Assembly: GCF_010548525.1 (NCBI RefSeq) | Contig: NZ_JAAGMG010001184.1 | Coordinates: forward strand, 1-64,000 | DNA from: Streptomyces sp. SID14478 | GTDB taxonomy: Bacteria; Actinomycetota; Actinomycetes; Streptomycetales; Streptomycetaceae | Reading direction: 5' to 3' | DNA: 64,000 nt | Shown: positions 1 to 8,615 of the stretch, piece by piece | Position numbering within the stretch: position 1 is the stretch's first letter | Layout of the letters: each line of letters opens with the position of its first letter | Translations under genes and position numbers: made by a program | The notes under the pieces: generated by a model | What the model was told of the DNA's origin: nothing | Seen by the model: only the letters and a program-made list of their open reading frames with translations | The model's database searches: none

Positions 1-1
1 C

Positions 2-490
2 ACCGGCGCCGACAGCGGCGACCCGTCCACGGCCCGGCCTGCCGACCCCCGCGCCACGCTCCGCGACCGCTTCTGCGCCGAGGTCACCGTGCCCCCACTG
101 CGTCACCGCACGGCCGACATCCCGGCGCTCGCCACGCTGTTGACGGCCCGGCACACCCGTGGCGACGTGGCGGCGCAGTGCAGCCAAGGCACGCTGCGCG
201 CCCTGTCCCGCGCCCCCTGGCCGGGCAACGTGCGCCAACTGGAGGGCTCCCTGCGCTACGCGTTGGCGCACCGGACGGACACGCGGATCGAGGACACGGA
301 CCTGCCCCCGTCCCTCCTGACGCACAGCCGCCACCCGCTGTCCGCCTGGGAGGCCACGGAGCGCGAGCTGATCGTCCAGTCCCTCCTGGACCACGGCGGC
401 GACAAGGCCAGGGCCGCCAAGGCGCTCGGCATCTCCCGGGCGACGATCTACCGGAAGATCACGGCGTACGGGATCCGGCTGAGTCCCTAG
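2..490 (+). CDS. Fis-type (sigma-54 activator-like) transcriptional regulator, C-terminal part
   Basis: Only the last 162 residues are in the window; the frame is open to the left edge, so the start lies upstream. The visible part begins in the tail of an AAA+ domain (RFCAEVTVPPLRHRTADIPAL resembles the family pattern RFxxxVxxPPLRxRxxDIPxL, split here as RFCAEV and PPLRHRTADIP) and passes through the conserved WPGNVRQLE segment. It ends in a Fis-type helix-turn-helix (GDKARAAKALGISRATIYRK). Proteins of this kind in Streptomyces are usually GAF-AAA-Fis regulators of alcohol or acetoin metabolism; because streptomycetes lack sigma-54, they probably act with another sigma factor. Walker motifs are outside the window, so ATPase competence cannot be judged. 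The target is not visible. Confidence 0.9.
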   Translation, partial: TGADSGDPSTARPADPRATLRDRFCAEVTVPPLRHRTADIPALATLLTARHTRGDVAAQCSQGTLRALSRAPWPGNVRQLEGSLRYALAHRTDTRIEDTDLPPSLLTHSRHPLSAWEATERELIVQSLLDHGGDKARAAKALGISRATIYRKITAYGIRLSP

Positions 491-512
491 GCCGGTGCCC
501 GCCGCCTTGCCG

Positions 513-728
513 TCAGCCGCCTTGCCGGCGGCGCCCGTCGCCGGTCCGCACGGCCCACAGGGCGAGTCCCAGGGCCTCCCAGACAGCCAGTACGAGACCG
601 GCCATGGCGAGACCGCGGGCGGACGGTACCCCCGCAAGAGTGGCGACGGCCCCGCACATCGCCATGAGGAGCCCCGCCCCACCTAGAAACAGAAGCCGCT
701 CCCTGTGGTGCCACGCCTGCACAGCCAT
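513..728 (-). CDS. small membrane protein, unknown function
   Basis: A 71-residue protein starting MAVQAWHHRE. I chose the ATG at 728 because it follows a GGGAGG ribosome site by a few bases; the longer open frame upstream has no such site. It has two hydrophobic stretches, about residues 10-30 (LLFLGGAGLLMAMCGAVATLA) and 36-57 (LAMAGLVLAVWEALGLALW), and a basic tail (RTGDGRRRQGG), so it is probably a two-helix inner-membrane protein. It is convergent with the Fis-type regulator and ends 22 bases from that gene's stop. No family is recognised. Confidence 0.6.
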   Translation of the reverse strand: MAVQAWHHRERLLFLGGAGLLMAMCGAVATLAGVPSARGLAMAGLVLAVWEALGLALWAVRTGDGRRRQGG

Positions 729-1250
729 GTCCCGCCTCCCGTGCGGCCTCCGGCGGAGGCACCGCGCGTCGAGCGTGACGCAGCCGGTCGGCCCCCGGCG
801 TCTCACCATGAGACGAACAGGCTGCCGCGGCCGCGTCGTTCCCGTGGGGGCGGCGCGGCCAGGGGGCTGGCCCAACAGGGCGGCACGCACGCCGTATCCA
901 CCGCGGTCTTCGTCGCCAGGTTCGGACGGTTAGTGACCGAGGCGGCGCGCGCCAGTGGTCGCCGGTGTCGCCGGATGTGCAGGCATCCGACGACACCGGC
1001 CTTGGACGGAGGCAGGGGTCCAGCCCGCCGCCGTACCTCCTCTTCCGGTGCAGGGGCCTTGGCGGATGCACTGTGGGGAAACCCGTCGGGGATTTCTTGA
1101 CCGCGGTGACGCACAGGTCTCCGCGACTCGTCCAAGTCGCTGTCCGCGGACCGCAGATGACCAGCGCGTTGCAGACCTTCTGCGAGGAGACGGGGACGTC
1201 CTTGCCGATCACCGTGTGACGACGCGTTGTGGGCGTGACGGTTCGCTCCT
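729..1250. other. gene-free stretch of about 520 bases
   Basis: No convincing gene. All long frames are arginine/proline-rich shadows. A short minus-strand stretch around 1140-1220 (reading IGKDVPVSSQKVCNALVI) has coding-like G/C-ending codons but loses them at once, so it could be a gene remnant. It holds the upstream regions of the small membrane gene (left) and the 3' flank of the MarR gene (right). Confidence 0.4.
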
Positions 1251-1697
1251 TCAGCCCGGCTGGCCCAGGTTCTCTGCTTCCAGGGTCGCGCGCAGGGTGG
1301 TCAGGGTGGTGGCGAGGTGTCTGAGGTCGGCGGCGGGAACACTCTGGGTCAGTGACGCGAGTGCGGTCTCGACCGCGGGCCGGGCAGCCGTCAGGATCTC
1401 CTCGCCCTCGGGTGTGAGGCGCAGTACGGAGGAGCGGCGATCCTGCGGGTGCGCGAGCCGCACGCACCAGCCCGCGGCCACCAGCCGGTCGACTGCCTTG
1501 CTGACGGCGCCCACGGTGATCGCCAGCTCGCTCACGATGTCGAGGACGCGGCATCCGTCCACCCGCTCGATGATCTGAAGGAACTCGAACTGGCCCAGTG
1601 TCAGACCGTGTTCGGCGCGCAGCCGGACACCGACCGCGTTGTAGAGACGGGTCTCCACGCGGACGAGGTCGAGGAATGTCGGGGTGACGTGGCTCAC
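1251..1697 (-). CDS. MarR family transcriptional regulator
   Basis: A 148-residue winged-helix repressor. The start is GTG at 1697 directly after a GGAGGTTCT ribosome site. The recognition region reads LDIVSELAITVGAVSKAVDRLVAAGW and the wing carries the MarR signature HPQDRRSSVLRLTPEG, followed by the C-terminal dimerisation helix. It is divergent from an alpha/beta hydrolase; the 108-base gap holds three TTCCNNGGAA boxes, a strong candidate for its own operator. By family rule it probably represses both itself and the hydrolase and is released by a small aromatic ligand or oxidation; the ligand is not inferable. Confidence 0.93.
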   Translation of the reverse strand: MSHVTPTFLDLVRVETRLYNAVGVRLRAEHGLTLGQFEFLQIIERVDGCRVLDIVSELAITVGAVSKAVDRLVAAGWCVRLAHPQDRRSSVLRLTPEGEEILTAARPAVETALASLTQSVPAADLRHLATTLTTLRATLEAENLGQPG

Positions 1698-1710
1698 AGA
1701 ACCTCCAGTA

Positions 1711-1776
1711 GATTCCCGGGAATCATCTTCCTTGGAAGCCGGTTGGGCACAACAGATGGATTCCAAGGAATCCATC
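1711..1776. promoter_or_regulatory. putative MarR operator cluster, three TTCCNNGGAA boxes
   Basis: Three copies of TTCCNNGGAA occur at 1713-1722 (TTCCCGGGAA, within the perfect palindrome GATTCCCGGGAATC), 1728-1737 (TTCCTTGGAA) and 1761-1770 (TTCCAAGGAA). The third is the core of a 10-bp inverted repeat GATGGATTCC/GGAATCCATC with a 2-base centre (1755-1776). They sit between the divergent MarR and hydrolase genes. Assignment to this MarR is inference from position and symmetry. Confidence 0.75.
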
Positions 1777-1805
1777 TTCGCATCCCGATCCGACGGAGGC
1801 CCGCC

Positions 1806-2747
1806 ATGTCCCGACAGCAGCGCCAAGCCCTGGACGCCCTGCTCCGCTCCGCCCCGCGCAGCGAGACGCGGCCCACCCCCGCACAACTGCGCACCGAGTT
1901 CGCCACGGCCATGACGCGACCCGCACCGGACGGAGTGGTTACGCGAAGGACCGTCCTGGGTGGGCGGCCCGCCCTGGATCTGGAGCCGGCCGGTGCGGCG
2001 GACCGCGGTCGGCTGCTCTACTTCCACGGCGGCGGCTACGTCATCGGCTCCCCGGACACCCACACCGGCCTGGTCGGTGAACTCGCCGGCCGCGCCGGAC
2101 TGCGGGCGACGTCGGTGGACTACCGGCTGGCTCCCGAACACGTCTTCCCTGCGGCGGTCGACGACGGGCTCGCCGCCTACCGCGACCTGCTGGCCACCGG
2201 AGTCGACCCGCGAGAGGTCGTCGTGGCCGGAGACTCCGCCGGCGGCGGCCTGAGCGTCGCCACCCTGCTCGCCGTACGGGAGGCGGGACTGCCGCAGCCT
2301 GCCGCCGCGGTCCTCTTCTCCCCGTGGGTCGACCTCACCCTCTCGGGACCGAGCATGCGCACCAAGGAGGAGGCCGACCCGATCTTCACCGAGGCCGACG
2401 TACGTGCGTACGCGGATCTCTACGTCGGCGCGGGCGTCCGGAGCCATCCCCTGGCCAGCCCGGTGTTCGCCGATCTCTCCGGCCTGCCCCCGCTGCTCGT
2501 GCAGGTGGGGGCGAACGAGGTGCTGCTCGACGACTCCGTCGGCCTGGCCGGCCGCGCCGGCGCGGCCGACGTCGAGGTCACGCTGGAGATCGGGCCGGGT
2601 CTCCCGCACGTCTACCAGAGCGAGCACGGACGCCTCGACGAGGCGGACGCCGCTCTCGACCGCGCCGCCCGCTTCCTGGTCGGCCACCTCGACGCCTCAC
2701 TCGACCTGGGCCGATCACCGGCACTTCTTGACCCTCACGTGGCGTGA
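1806..2747 (+). CDS. alpha/beta hydrolase (HSL-type esterase/lipase)
   Basis: 313 residues, starting at ATG 1806 after a GGAGG site. Hormone-sensitive-lipase family features are present: oxyanion-hole motif HGGG at residues 74-77, nucleophile elbow GDSAGG with Ser144, the acid in NEVLLDDS (about D242/D243) and His268 in LPHVYQ. No signal peptide, so it is cytoplasmic. It probably hydrolyses short-chain esters or acylated small molecules. It is divergent from a MarR regulator with shared operator-like boxes, which suggests inducible detoxification or catabolism of a lipophilic ester; the substrate is unknown. Confidence 0.93.
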   Translation: MSRQQRQALDALLRSAPRSETRPTPAQLRTEFATAMTRPAPDGVVTRRTVLGGRPALDLEPAGAADRGRLLYFHGGGYVIGSPDTHTGLVGELAGRAGLRATSVDYRLAPEHVFPAAVDDGLAAYRDLLATGVDPREVVVAGDSAGGGLSVATLLAVREAGLPQPAAAVLFSPWVDLTLSGPSMRTKEEADPIFTEADVRAYADLYVGAGVRSHPLASPVFADLSGLPPLLVQVGANEVLLDDSVGLAGRAGAADVEVTLEIGPGLPHVYQSEHGRLDEADAALDRAARFLVGHLDASLDLGRSPALLDPHVA

Positions 2748-2851
2748 TGCCGCATGGTCGGTGGAATGCAGCCCGGGGGATCGGTGGGGCTGCTGCTCGC
2801 GCGCCGTGGGCGGGGTGCGTGTTCCGGGTCGTGCGCCTTCGGGCGGGTTGC

Positions 2852-5278
2852 CTACGCGCTCTGCCTGCGCAGCGTCTTCGCGGTGACCGCGAGTCCGGCG
2901 AGGACGGCCGCCACGAGGGTGCCCGCGACGGCCGTGGAGAGGGTGCCGCCGCTCAGGTGCAGGCTCACGTCGGAGGAGGTGGACTGGGAGAGGCCGGAGG
3001 CCATGCCCGCCAACGGGGGCAGCGTCACCAGGATGCCGAGGGCAGCGCCGATGACGATGACCAGGCACGTCTCGCCGACGGACACCAGGAGCAGTTGGCG
3101 GACGGTGCCGCCCGCGGACTTCATGACAGCGAAGTCACGGCGCCGGCCGTGGGCGGCCATGGCCATGCTGTTGGCGACGGCGATCACGCTGTAGCCGACA
3201 GCGATCACGATCAGCATCATGGCGAGGCTGTCGGTCAGCTTGGCATCGGTCTCGTAGTCGGCCAGCGCGTACGCGGCGGCGTCGTGGAGGGCGGTGCCGG
3301 GGACGGCTGCGGACGCCTTGGCGCTGCCGGGGACGAAGATGTCGTCGGTGAGCGCGGCCGGGTCGTGCGCACGGACCAGGTCGCGTGCGACCACGAAGTC
3401 ACCGCGGGCCGGGTCGTCGGGCAGGACCGAGCCGACGCGCAGGATGACGGTCGCGCCGTCGGTGAACCGGACGGGCACCTTCTGGTTCTTCCTCAGGCCC
3501 AGGTCTTTCGCGATGTGCTCGCCGAGGACGGCCGCGCCCGGCTTGCTCCAGCGCGGGTCCCGGCTGCCCAGGACGTCCAGGACGGTCGCGTCGCCGGCGT
3601 TCGCGTCTTGTGCGGAGTCACGGATGTCCTTCGCGTTCTTCGCGTCCTTGAGGACGAACGCGCGGGTCGGCAGGGCAGCCTTGCCCACCGGGTTGGCGGT
3701 GACGACCTCGTCGGTGTTGCCGGGGGTGCCGTCCGCCGTGACGATCGTCTGGCCCGCGACCTTCAGTGCTTCGCCGGCCGGGTAGGCGACCCGCATGGTC
3801 TCCACCATGCCGCTGAGCAGCACCGCGAAGCCGACGGCGGCGATCACGGGGGCCGCCAGGGAAGCGGCGCGACGCGGATTGGCGACGAGCTCGGCCCTGA
3901 TCAGGACCGGTGCCGCGGAACCGCCGCGCTGGAACGGAGCGGTCAGGAACCGGCCGACCGGCGCGAGGAACACGGGGGTCAGCAGAGCGGCCGCGACGAT
4001 CAGGGTCATGGTGGCGAAGATCGCCATGTTGATGCGGTTGTCGGCGCTGGAGGTGGTGGTGCCGACGGCCAGGAGCACACCGGTGCCGAGGACGGCGAGA
4101 CCGGCGATCCAACGGCCGCGCCCCATGCCCTTGTTCGCGGCACGACTGTCCAGGAGGGCCTCGATGGGGGCGACTCGGGCGGCCTTGCGACCCGCGGTCC
4201 AAGCACCGATCACACTGACCCCGATGCCGACCGCGCAGCCCGTGAGCAGCGGCCACGCGGCGACGGTGACCTGCATGTCGGGCGGCGCCACGGCCAGGCC
4301 CTGGAGGATGTTCCGCAGCAGCGGTGCCGCCGCTACGCCGACCACGCATCCGGCGATCGAACCGAGCAGGCCGACCACCGCGGCCTCACCGAGGATCATG
4401 CGCTTGACCTGGTGGGGGGCGGCGCCGATGGTGCGCAGCAGACCGATCTCACGACGGCGCATCCCGGTTGCCAGGACCAGCATGGAGGCGACCACGAACA
4501 CCGTGGTGAACAGGCCGAGGAGCGCCATCGCGCTGATGAGCTGGACCCCCAGGAAACGTTTGTGCGCGATGTATTGAGGCTGCGGCTCCGCGCGGGCGTC
4601 GCCGGAGAGCACGTCGCCCTTGTCGCCGAGGACCTTCTTCGCCGCGGCGACGACGGCTGCGGTGTCGGCTCCCTTGTCGGTCACCAGGGCGATGGCGCCG
4701 ACGCCGGGCTGCTGCCGTGCGGCGAACGCCTCGCTGAAGTAGTAGCCGGGGCCGTCCACCGTGCCGACGACGGTGAACTGCCTGCGGCCCTCGGTGATGT
4801 TGACCGTCAGCGCTTTGCCGACGGCCGCGCGCAGGTCCCGGTCCACCACGACCTCGTCGGCGGTCCGCGGCGCCCGGCCGGAGACCAGCGCGTAGGGCGC
4901 CGTCCGCGCGCTGCCCCAGCCATGGCCCGACTCCAGGGCGCCCTCGTCGCTGACCGGCTTGCCGTTCTCGATCGCCTGGGCGTAGAAGGAGCGGTCCACC
5001 ACGGCGTGGGCCACCCCGGGCACCTGGTCGAGTCCGCTGACGAGCGGCTCGGCCTCGGAGCTGCCCCACGGCATTCTGTCCTCGGGGCTGCCGTCGGCGT
5101 CGACGGCCTGACGTGGCAGGGCCAGCGCGGCGGTTCCGGCGTAACGGGGCTGAACCTCGGGCTTGGCGGAGTCGTAGATGACCAGTGTGGTCGTGATCAG
5201 GGCGACGCCGACGAGGACGGCGACGAAGGTTCCGAGGAGGCTGGACCAGCGGGTCCGCACGTTCGCGAGAATCAGCAT
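2852..5278 (-). CDS. ABC transporter permease, FtsX/MacB type
   Basis: About 808 residues. The ATPase stop TGA overlaps GTG-ATG here; ATG at 5278 has better spacing from GGAGG than the GTG at 5281. The layout is the double-FtsX one: N-terminal membrane helix (about 14-37), a long extracytoplasmic domain, a first FtsX block with three helices around residues 225-370 (containing GMRRREIGLLRTIGA), two central helices, a second periplasmic domain and a C-terminal FtsX block (HGRRRDFAVMKSAGGT). Such permeases export or remove membrane-active compounds such as antimicrobial peptides or lipids. It is translationally coupled to the ATPase upstream and faces a two-component system, the usual arrangement for envelope-stress exporters. 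Confidence 0.93.
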   Translation of the reverse strand: MLILANVRTRWSSLLGTFVAVLVGVALITTTLVIYDSAKPEVQPRYAGTAALALPRQAVDADGSPEDRMPWGSSEAEPLVSGLDQVPGVAHAVVDRSFYAQAIENGKPVSDEGALESGHGWGSARTAPYALVSGRAPRTADEVVVDRDLRAAVGKALTVNITEGRRQFTVVGTVDGPGYYFSEAFAARQQPGVGAIALVTDKGADTAAVVAAAKKVLGDKGDVLSGDARAEPQPQYIAHKRFLGVQLISAMALLGLFTTVFVVASMLVLATGMRRREIGLLRTIGAAPHQVKRMILGEAAVVGLLGSIAGCVVGVAAAPLLRNILQGLAVAPPDMQVTVAAWPLLTGCAVGIGVSVIGAWTAGRKAARVAPIEALLDSRAANKGMGRGRWIAGLAVLGTGVLLAVGTTTSSADNRINMAIFATMTLIVAAALLTPVFLAPVGRFLTAPFQRGGSAAPVLIRAELVANPRRAASLAAPVIAAVGFAVLLSGMVETMRVAYPAGEALKVAGQTIVTADGTPGNTDEVVTANPVGKAALPTRAFVLKDAKNAKDIRDSAQDANAGDATVLDVLGSRDPRWSKPGAAVLGEHIAKDLGLRKNQKVPVRFTDGATVILRVGSVLPDDPARGDFVVARDLVRAHDPAALTDDIFVPGSAKASAAVPGTALHDAAAYALADYETDAKLTDSLAMMLIVIAVGYSVIAVANSMAMAAHGRRRDFAVMKSAGGTVRQLLLVSVGETCLVIVIGAALGILVTLPPLAGMASGLSQSTSSDVSLHLSGGTLSTAVAGTLVAAVLAGLAVTAKTLRRQSA

Positions 5279-6084
5279 CACGCCTCCATCCTGGCCATGT
5301 GCGTGGCGATCGCGGCGGCGTTGTCGCCGACAGCGGTGCGGTCGAGCGGAACGTGATCGGCGATACGGCCGTCCTTGAGGAAGACCACGACGTCGGCCAC
5401 GGACGCCGCCACCGGGTCGTGCGTGACCATGAGGGTGCTCTGGCCCTCACGGTCCACCAGCATCCTCATCATCCGCAGCACCTCGCGGGAGGTATGGGTG
5501 TCCAGGGCGCCGGTCGGCTCGTCCGCGAAGAGGACATCGGGGCGGGTGACCAGGGCACGGGCGAGAGCCACCCGCTGTTGCTGGCCGCCGGACAGCTGGC
5601 TGGGCCGGTGCCCGGCACGGTCGGCGAGGCCCACCGCGTCGAGTGCGCCCGCCACTTGCTCACGGCTGACCTTGCGACCTGCGAACCGGGACGGCAGCTC
5701 GACGTTCTGCGCCGCGGTGAGCGACTCCACCAGGTTGAAGGCCTGGAAGACGAATCCGACGTGGTCGCGCCGGAGTTCGGTGCGCTGCCGCTCGTTCCGG
5801 GTGGCGATGTCCACGCCGGCGAGGACGATCCGCCCCTCGGTCGGCTGCTCCAGCCCTGCCGCGCACTGCAGAAGGGTCGACTTGCCCGAACCGGACGGTC
5901 CCATGATCGCGGTGAAGGTGCCGCGCGGGAACGTGAGGGAGACACCGTCCAGTGCGGTCACCTGATGTCCACCGGTGCCGTGGACCTTGCGGACACCGTG
6001 GAGTTCGACCGCGTCCCGCGCCGGGGCTTGCCTCGTTGTCGTCATGCGTTGATTCCACTGGATCAGCGCCGTCCGGGCACTCAC
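5278..6084 (-). CDS. ABC transporter ATP-binding protein (MacB/LolD-like)
   Basis: Up to 268 residues. Walker A GPSGSGKST, signature LSGGQQQR, Walker B VLFADEP with catalytic Glu and H-loop VTHD are all intact; the Q-loop reads VFQAFNL. It drives the FtsX-type permease encoded downstream, with overlapping stop and start codons. The start is uncertain: GTG at 6084 (an AGGAG lies about 10 bases upstream) or ATG at 6045 (MTTTRQAP, matching the usual N-terminus better). An inverted repeat at 6089-6109 abuts the longer start. Divergent from the histidine kinase gene, so the exporter is probably under control of that kinase/regulator pair. Confidence 0.94.
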   Translation of the reverse strand: MSARTALIQWNQRMTTTRQAPARDAVELHGVRKVHGTGGHQVTALDGVSLTFPRGTFTAIMGPSGSGKSTLLQCAAGLEQPTEGRIVLAGVDIATRNERQRTELRRDHVGFVFQAFNLVESLTAAQNVELPSRFAGRKVSREQVAGALDAVGLADRAGHRPSQLSGGQQQRVALARALVTRPDVLFADEPTGALDTHTSREVLRMMRMLVDREGQSTLMVTHDPVAASVADVVVFLKDGRIADHVPLDRTAVGDNAAAIATHMARMEA

Positions 6085-6088
6085 GCAC

Positions 6089-6109
6089 CCTCTACTCCTG
6101 AGGTAGAGG
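6089..6109. promoter_or_regulatory. inverted repeat between exporter and two-component genes
   Basis: CCTCTAC-N7-GTAGAGG is a perfect 7-bp inverted repeat in the 107-base divergent gap. Candidate binding site for the response regulator encoded at 7397. On the minus strand the centre contains CAGGA, so in the exporter mRNA it could alternatively hide a ribosome site. Confidence 0.5.
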
Positions 6110-6191
6110 CAGCACTACCTTTGCCGGTCCCGGGCCGCCGGTCTCCCGGGACGCGTCCCCACGTCCCGTTCCTCGCGGTTACGTTGATCGC

Positions 6192-7412
6192 ATGCAACCC
6201 ACGACGGCCTGGCAGGCCATGGCTCAGCGTCCTGTGAGCTTTCTGACGTCGAGCTGGCCCTGGCGGTCGCTGGCCTATCTGAGCGGGGGCGTCGTGGTCG
6301 GCGCCGCGGCCGTCGTGGTCTTCGCACTGGGCCTGGCCGCGGGGCTCGCCCTGCTGGTCGTGCTGATCGGCGTCGCGCCCTTGGTGGGCATGGTGCTGGT
6401 CTCCACGCTGGTCGCCCGGATCGAGCGGCGCCGGCTGCGCCTGGTGGACCTGGACCCCGTCCCCGACCCGCACCAGCCTCCGGACAGCCCCGGTCTGCGC
6501 GCCTGGGTCGCCACCCGGCTCAAGGAGCAGGTGACGTGGCGGGAGTTGATGTTCACGCTGCTGTCGGCCGCCGCGCTGTGGTGGATGGACCTGATGGTCC
6601 TCGGCTTCTCCTTCGGTATCCCCGCCACGACGTTTGCGTCCACCGACGCGGACACCTGGCCCTGGACGGTGTTCGGGGCGATCATCCTGCTCGCCTCCCC
6701 GTACACGGTGACCTCATGGGCCGGTGCGCGTGCGGCCATGGCACGTACCTTCCTCGCACCGCGCGACAAGGAGCTGGGAGAGGAACTGCGCGAGGTCCGT
6801 GCGTCACAGTCGCGGCTGCTCGACTCCTTCGACGCCGAGCGCGTGCGCATCGAACGGGACCTGCACGACGGGGCGCAGCAGCGCCTCGTCTCGCTCGGGA
6901 TGACCCTGGCACTGCTGCGCCTGGAGATCCCCGAGGACTCCGCACAGGTTGAGCTGCTGAATCAGGCCGAGGCGCAACTGTCCACCGCTCACCAGGAGTT
7001 GCGGGCGCTGATCCGGGGCCTCAACCCGCCCGTCCTCGCCGACCACGGCCTCGTCGCGGCGATCGAGGACTACGCCGGCCGATTCCCCGTCCCGGTGACC
7101 GTCGACCTGCGACTTCCCCAACGGCTGCCGCGCAAGGTGGAGACGACGATGTACTACCTCATCAACGAGGCCATGACCAACATCGCCAAACACAGCGGGG
7201 CCACCCGTGCCGAGGTGCACGGTCGCTACCATTCCGATCTGTTGATCCTCGACATCAGGGACGACGGCCACGGCGGCGTCGACGCGGAGGCGGGCAGTGG
7301 CGTGACCGGACTCGCGGACCGGGTCACTGCCCTGGACGGCCGGATGCGGGTGTCGAGTCCTGTCGGTGGTCCCACCCTGTTGCACGTGGAGGTTCCGTGT
7401 CGCTTCGCCTGA
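6192..7412 (+). CDS. sensor histidine kinase (NarL-type partner, HisKA_3)
   Basis: 406 residues. The N-terminal half is a membrane sensor with two pairs of helices (about 25-75 and 115-185), followed by a dimerisation helix with the HisKA_3 motif ERDLHDGAQQR; the phosphorylated histidine is His225. The ATP-binding domain carries the N-box-like YYLINEAMTNIAKHS and G-boxes (DIRDDGHGG, GSGVTGLADRV). The 3' end overlaps the response regulator by 16 bases, so the two are co-translated. The position next to a FtsX-type exporter suggests it senses a membrane-active antibiotic or lipid disturbance. Confidence 0.94.
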   Translation: MQPTTAWQAMAQRPVSFLTSSWPWRSLAYLSGGVVVGAAAVVVFALGLAAGLALLVVLIGVAPLVGMVLVSTLVARIERRRLRLVDLDPVPDPHQPPDSPGLRAWVATRLKEQVTWRELMFTLLSAAALWWMDLMVLGFSFGIPATTFASTDADTWPWTVFGAIILLASPYTVTSWAGARAAMARTFLAPRDKELGEELREVRASQSRLLDSFDAERVRIERDLHDGAQQRLVSLGMTLALLRLEIPEDSAQVELLNQAEAQLSTAHQELRALIRGLNPPVLADHGLVAAIEDYAGRFPVPVTVDLRLPQRLPRKVETTMYYLINEAMTNIAKHSGATRAEVHGRYHSDLLILDIRDDGHGGVDAEAGSGVTGLADRVTALDGRMRVSSPVGGPTLLHVEVPCRFA

Positions 7413-8044
7413 TCGTGGCCGAGGACGCCGTGCTGTTGCGCGAAGGCCTGGTCGGACTGCTCGAACGGGTCGGCCACGAGGTGGTGGCCGCCGTCGGGGA
7501 CGCGGACGCGCTGGTCGCGTCGGTACGCGCCGAGCAGCCGGATCTGATCGTCACGGACGTCAGGATGCCGCCGGCGCTGAGCGACGACGGCCTGCGCGCG
7601 GCGGTGACCCTGCGCGAGGACTTCCCCGGTCTGCCGGTACTCGTCCTGAGCCAGTACGTAGAGCGCTCCTACGCGCTGCGTCTGCTCGACTCGGGCGGCG
7701 GCGCCGGGGTGGGGTACCTGCTCAAGGAGCGGGTGAGCGCGCTCGCCGACTTCATGGCTGCGATCGAGCGGGTCGCCGCAGGCGGCACCGTCGTCGATCC
7801 GGAGGTCATCACCCAGCTGGTGCGGCTGCGCCGGGACCCGGTGGACCGGCTGAGCGCCCGGGAGCGCGAGGTGCTCGCAGGGGTCGCCGAGGGCCGCACC
7901 AACGCCGGCCTCGCCCAGCACCTGTTCATCAGCGAAGCGGCCGTGAACAAGCACATCGGCAACATCTTCAACAAGCTGGACCTCCCGGTCGACACCGAGG
8001 GCCACCGCCGCGTCCTCGCCGTCCTCGCCTACCTGCGGGCGTGA
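7397..8044 (+). CDS. LuxR/NarL family response regulator
   Basis: 215 residues from a GTG start inside the end of the kinase gene. The receiver domain has the acidic pocket (ED at 9-10), phosphoacceptor Asp54 in LIVTDVRMP, and the conserved Lys in YLLKE. A LuxR-type helix-turn-helix follows (LSAREREVLAGVAEGRTNAGLAQHLF split as LSAREREVLAGVAEG and NAGLAQHLFISEAAVNKH). It should be phosphorylated by the kinase upstream and control the divergent ABC exporter, plausibly through the CCTCTAC/GTAGAGG repeat. A CCCGCC/GGCGGG hairpin at 8067-8086 lies just after the stop. Confidence 0.94.
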   Translation: MSLRLIVAEDAVLLREGLVGLLERVGHEVVAAVGDADALVASVRAEQPDLIVTDVRMPPALSDDGLRAAVTLREDFPGLPVLVLSQYVERSYALRLLDSGGGAGVGYLLKERVSALADFMAAIERVAAGGTVVDPEVITQLVRLRRDPVDRLSAREREVLAGVAEGRTNAGLAQHLFISEAAVNKHIGNIFNKLDLPVDTEGHRRVLAVLAYLRA

Positions 8045-8066
8045 CGACGTGGCCTGGTCCGCTCCG

Positions 8067-8086
8067 CCCGCCAGCTGAACGGCGGG
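8067..8086 (+). terminator. weak hairpin after response regulator gene
   Basis: CCCGCC at 8067-8072 pairs with GGCGGG at 8081-8086 across an 8-base loop, 23 bases after the response regulator stop. No T-run follows, as is common in streptomycetes. Confidence 0.4.
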
Positions 8087-8139
8087 GGACAGGGGCCGGT
8101 GCCAGCGCGCCGGGGCCGGTGGGCTCGGGTGGCCGCACA

Positions 8140-8583
8140 ATGGGTCTTGTGGCCCACGTTCCGATCGCTCGTCATCTGCTCCGCGCCAGGGATCTCGCGG
8201 ACGCCCGCTACAGCGAGGCACTCACGGTGGCCGACCTGGCCGCGGCCGCCGCGCTGTCCCCGGCCCACTTCAGCCGCAGCTTCAAGGCCGCGTTCGGCGA
8301 GTCGCCGCACCAGTACTTGTTGACGCGTCGGCTGGAGCGGGCCGCCGCCCTTCTGCTGGCGACCGATTGGAGCGTGGCCGCGATCGGCGTCGCCGTCGGT
8401 CTGCGGAGCATCGGCTCGTTCACGACGAGTTTTCGCAGGATGTACGGGATGACCCCGCAGGCGTACCGGACGGCGCATCCGGCTGCCGCGCGGCATGTGC
8501 GCGTACCTCGCTGTGTGGCGATGGCTTACGGGCGGCCGCGGAACCGCACGTTTCGAGAAGACACAGGGGCGAGCGCTGCATAG
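8140..8583 (+). CDS. AraC family transcriptional regulator, DNA-binding domain only
   Basis: About 147 residues from ATG 8140 (or 144 from GTG 8149, MAHVPIARHL). It consists almost wholly of the AraC double helix-turn-helix: LTVADLAAAAALSPAHFSRS and SVAAIGVAVGLRSIGSFTTS, with the signature FRRMYGMTPQAYR. There is no ligand-binding domain. Stand-alone regulators of this size are commonly paired with a VOC/glyoxalase gene in Streptomyces, and exactly that gene follows 32 bases downstream. Neither start has a strong ribosome site. Confidence 0.88.
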   Translation: MGLVAHVPIARHLLRARDLADARYSEALTVADLAAAAALSPAHFSRSFKAAFGESPHQYLLTRRLERAAALLLATDWSVAAIGVAVGLRSIGSFTTSFRRMYGMTPQAYRTAHPAAARHVRVPRCVAMAYGRPRNRTFREDTGASAA

Positions 8584-8615
8584 CGTCGGTTGAAGGCAAC
8601 GACCGAGGAGCCGTC

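Noticed and set aside
1140-1220. Possible gene remnant on the minus strand
   Set aside because: Coding-like codons last only about 20 residues; no family match or start.
2744-5356. Long plus-strand open frame of 870 codons
   Set aside because: Antisense shadow of the ABC permease; composition is Gly/Asp/Arg/His-rich and no domain is seen.
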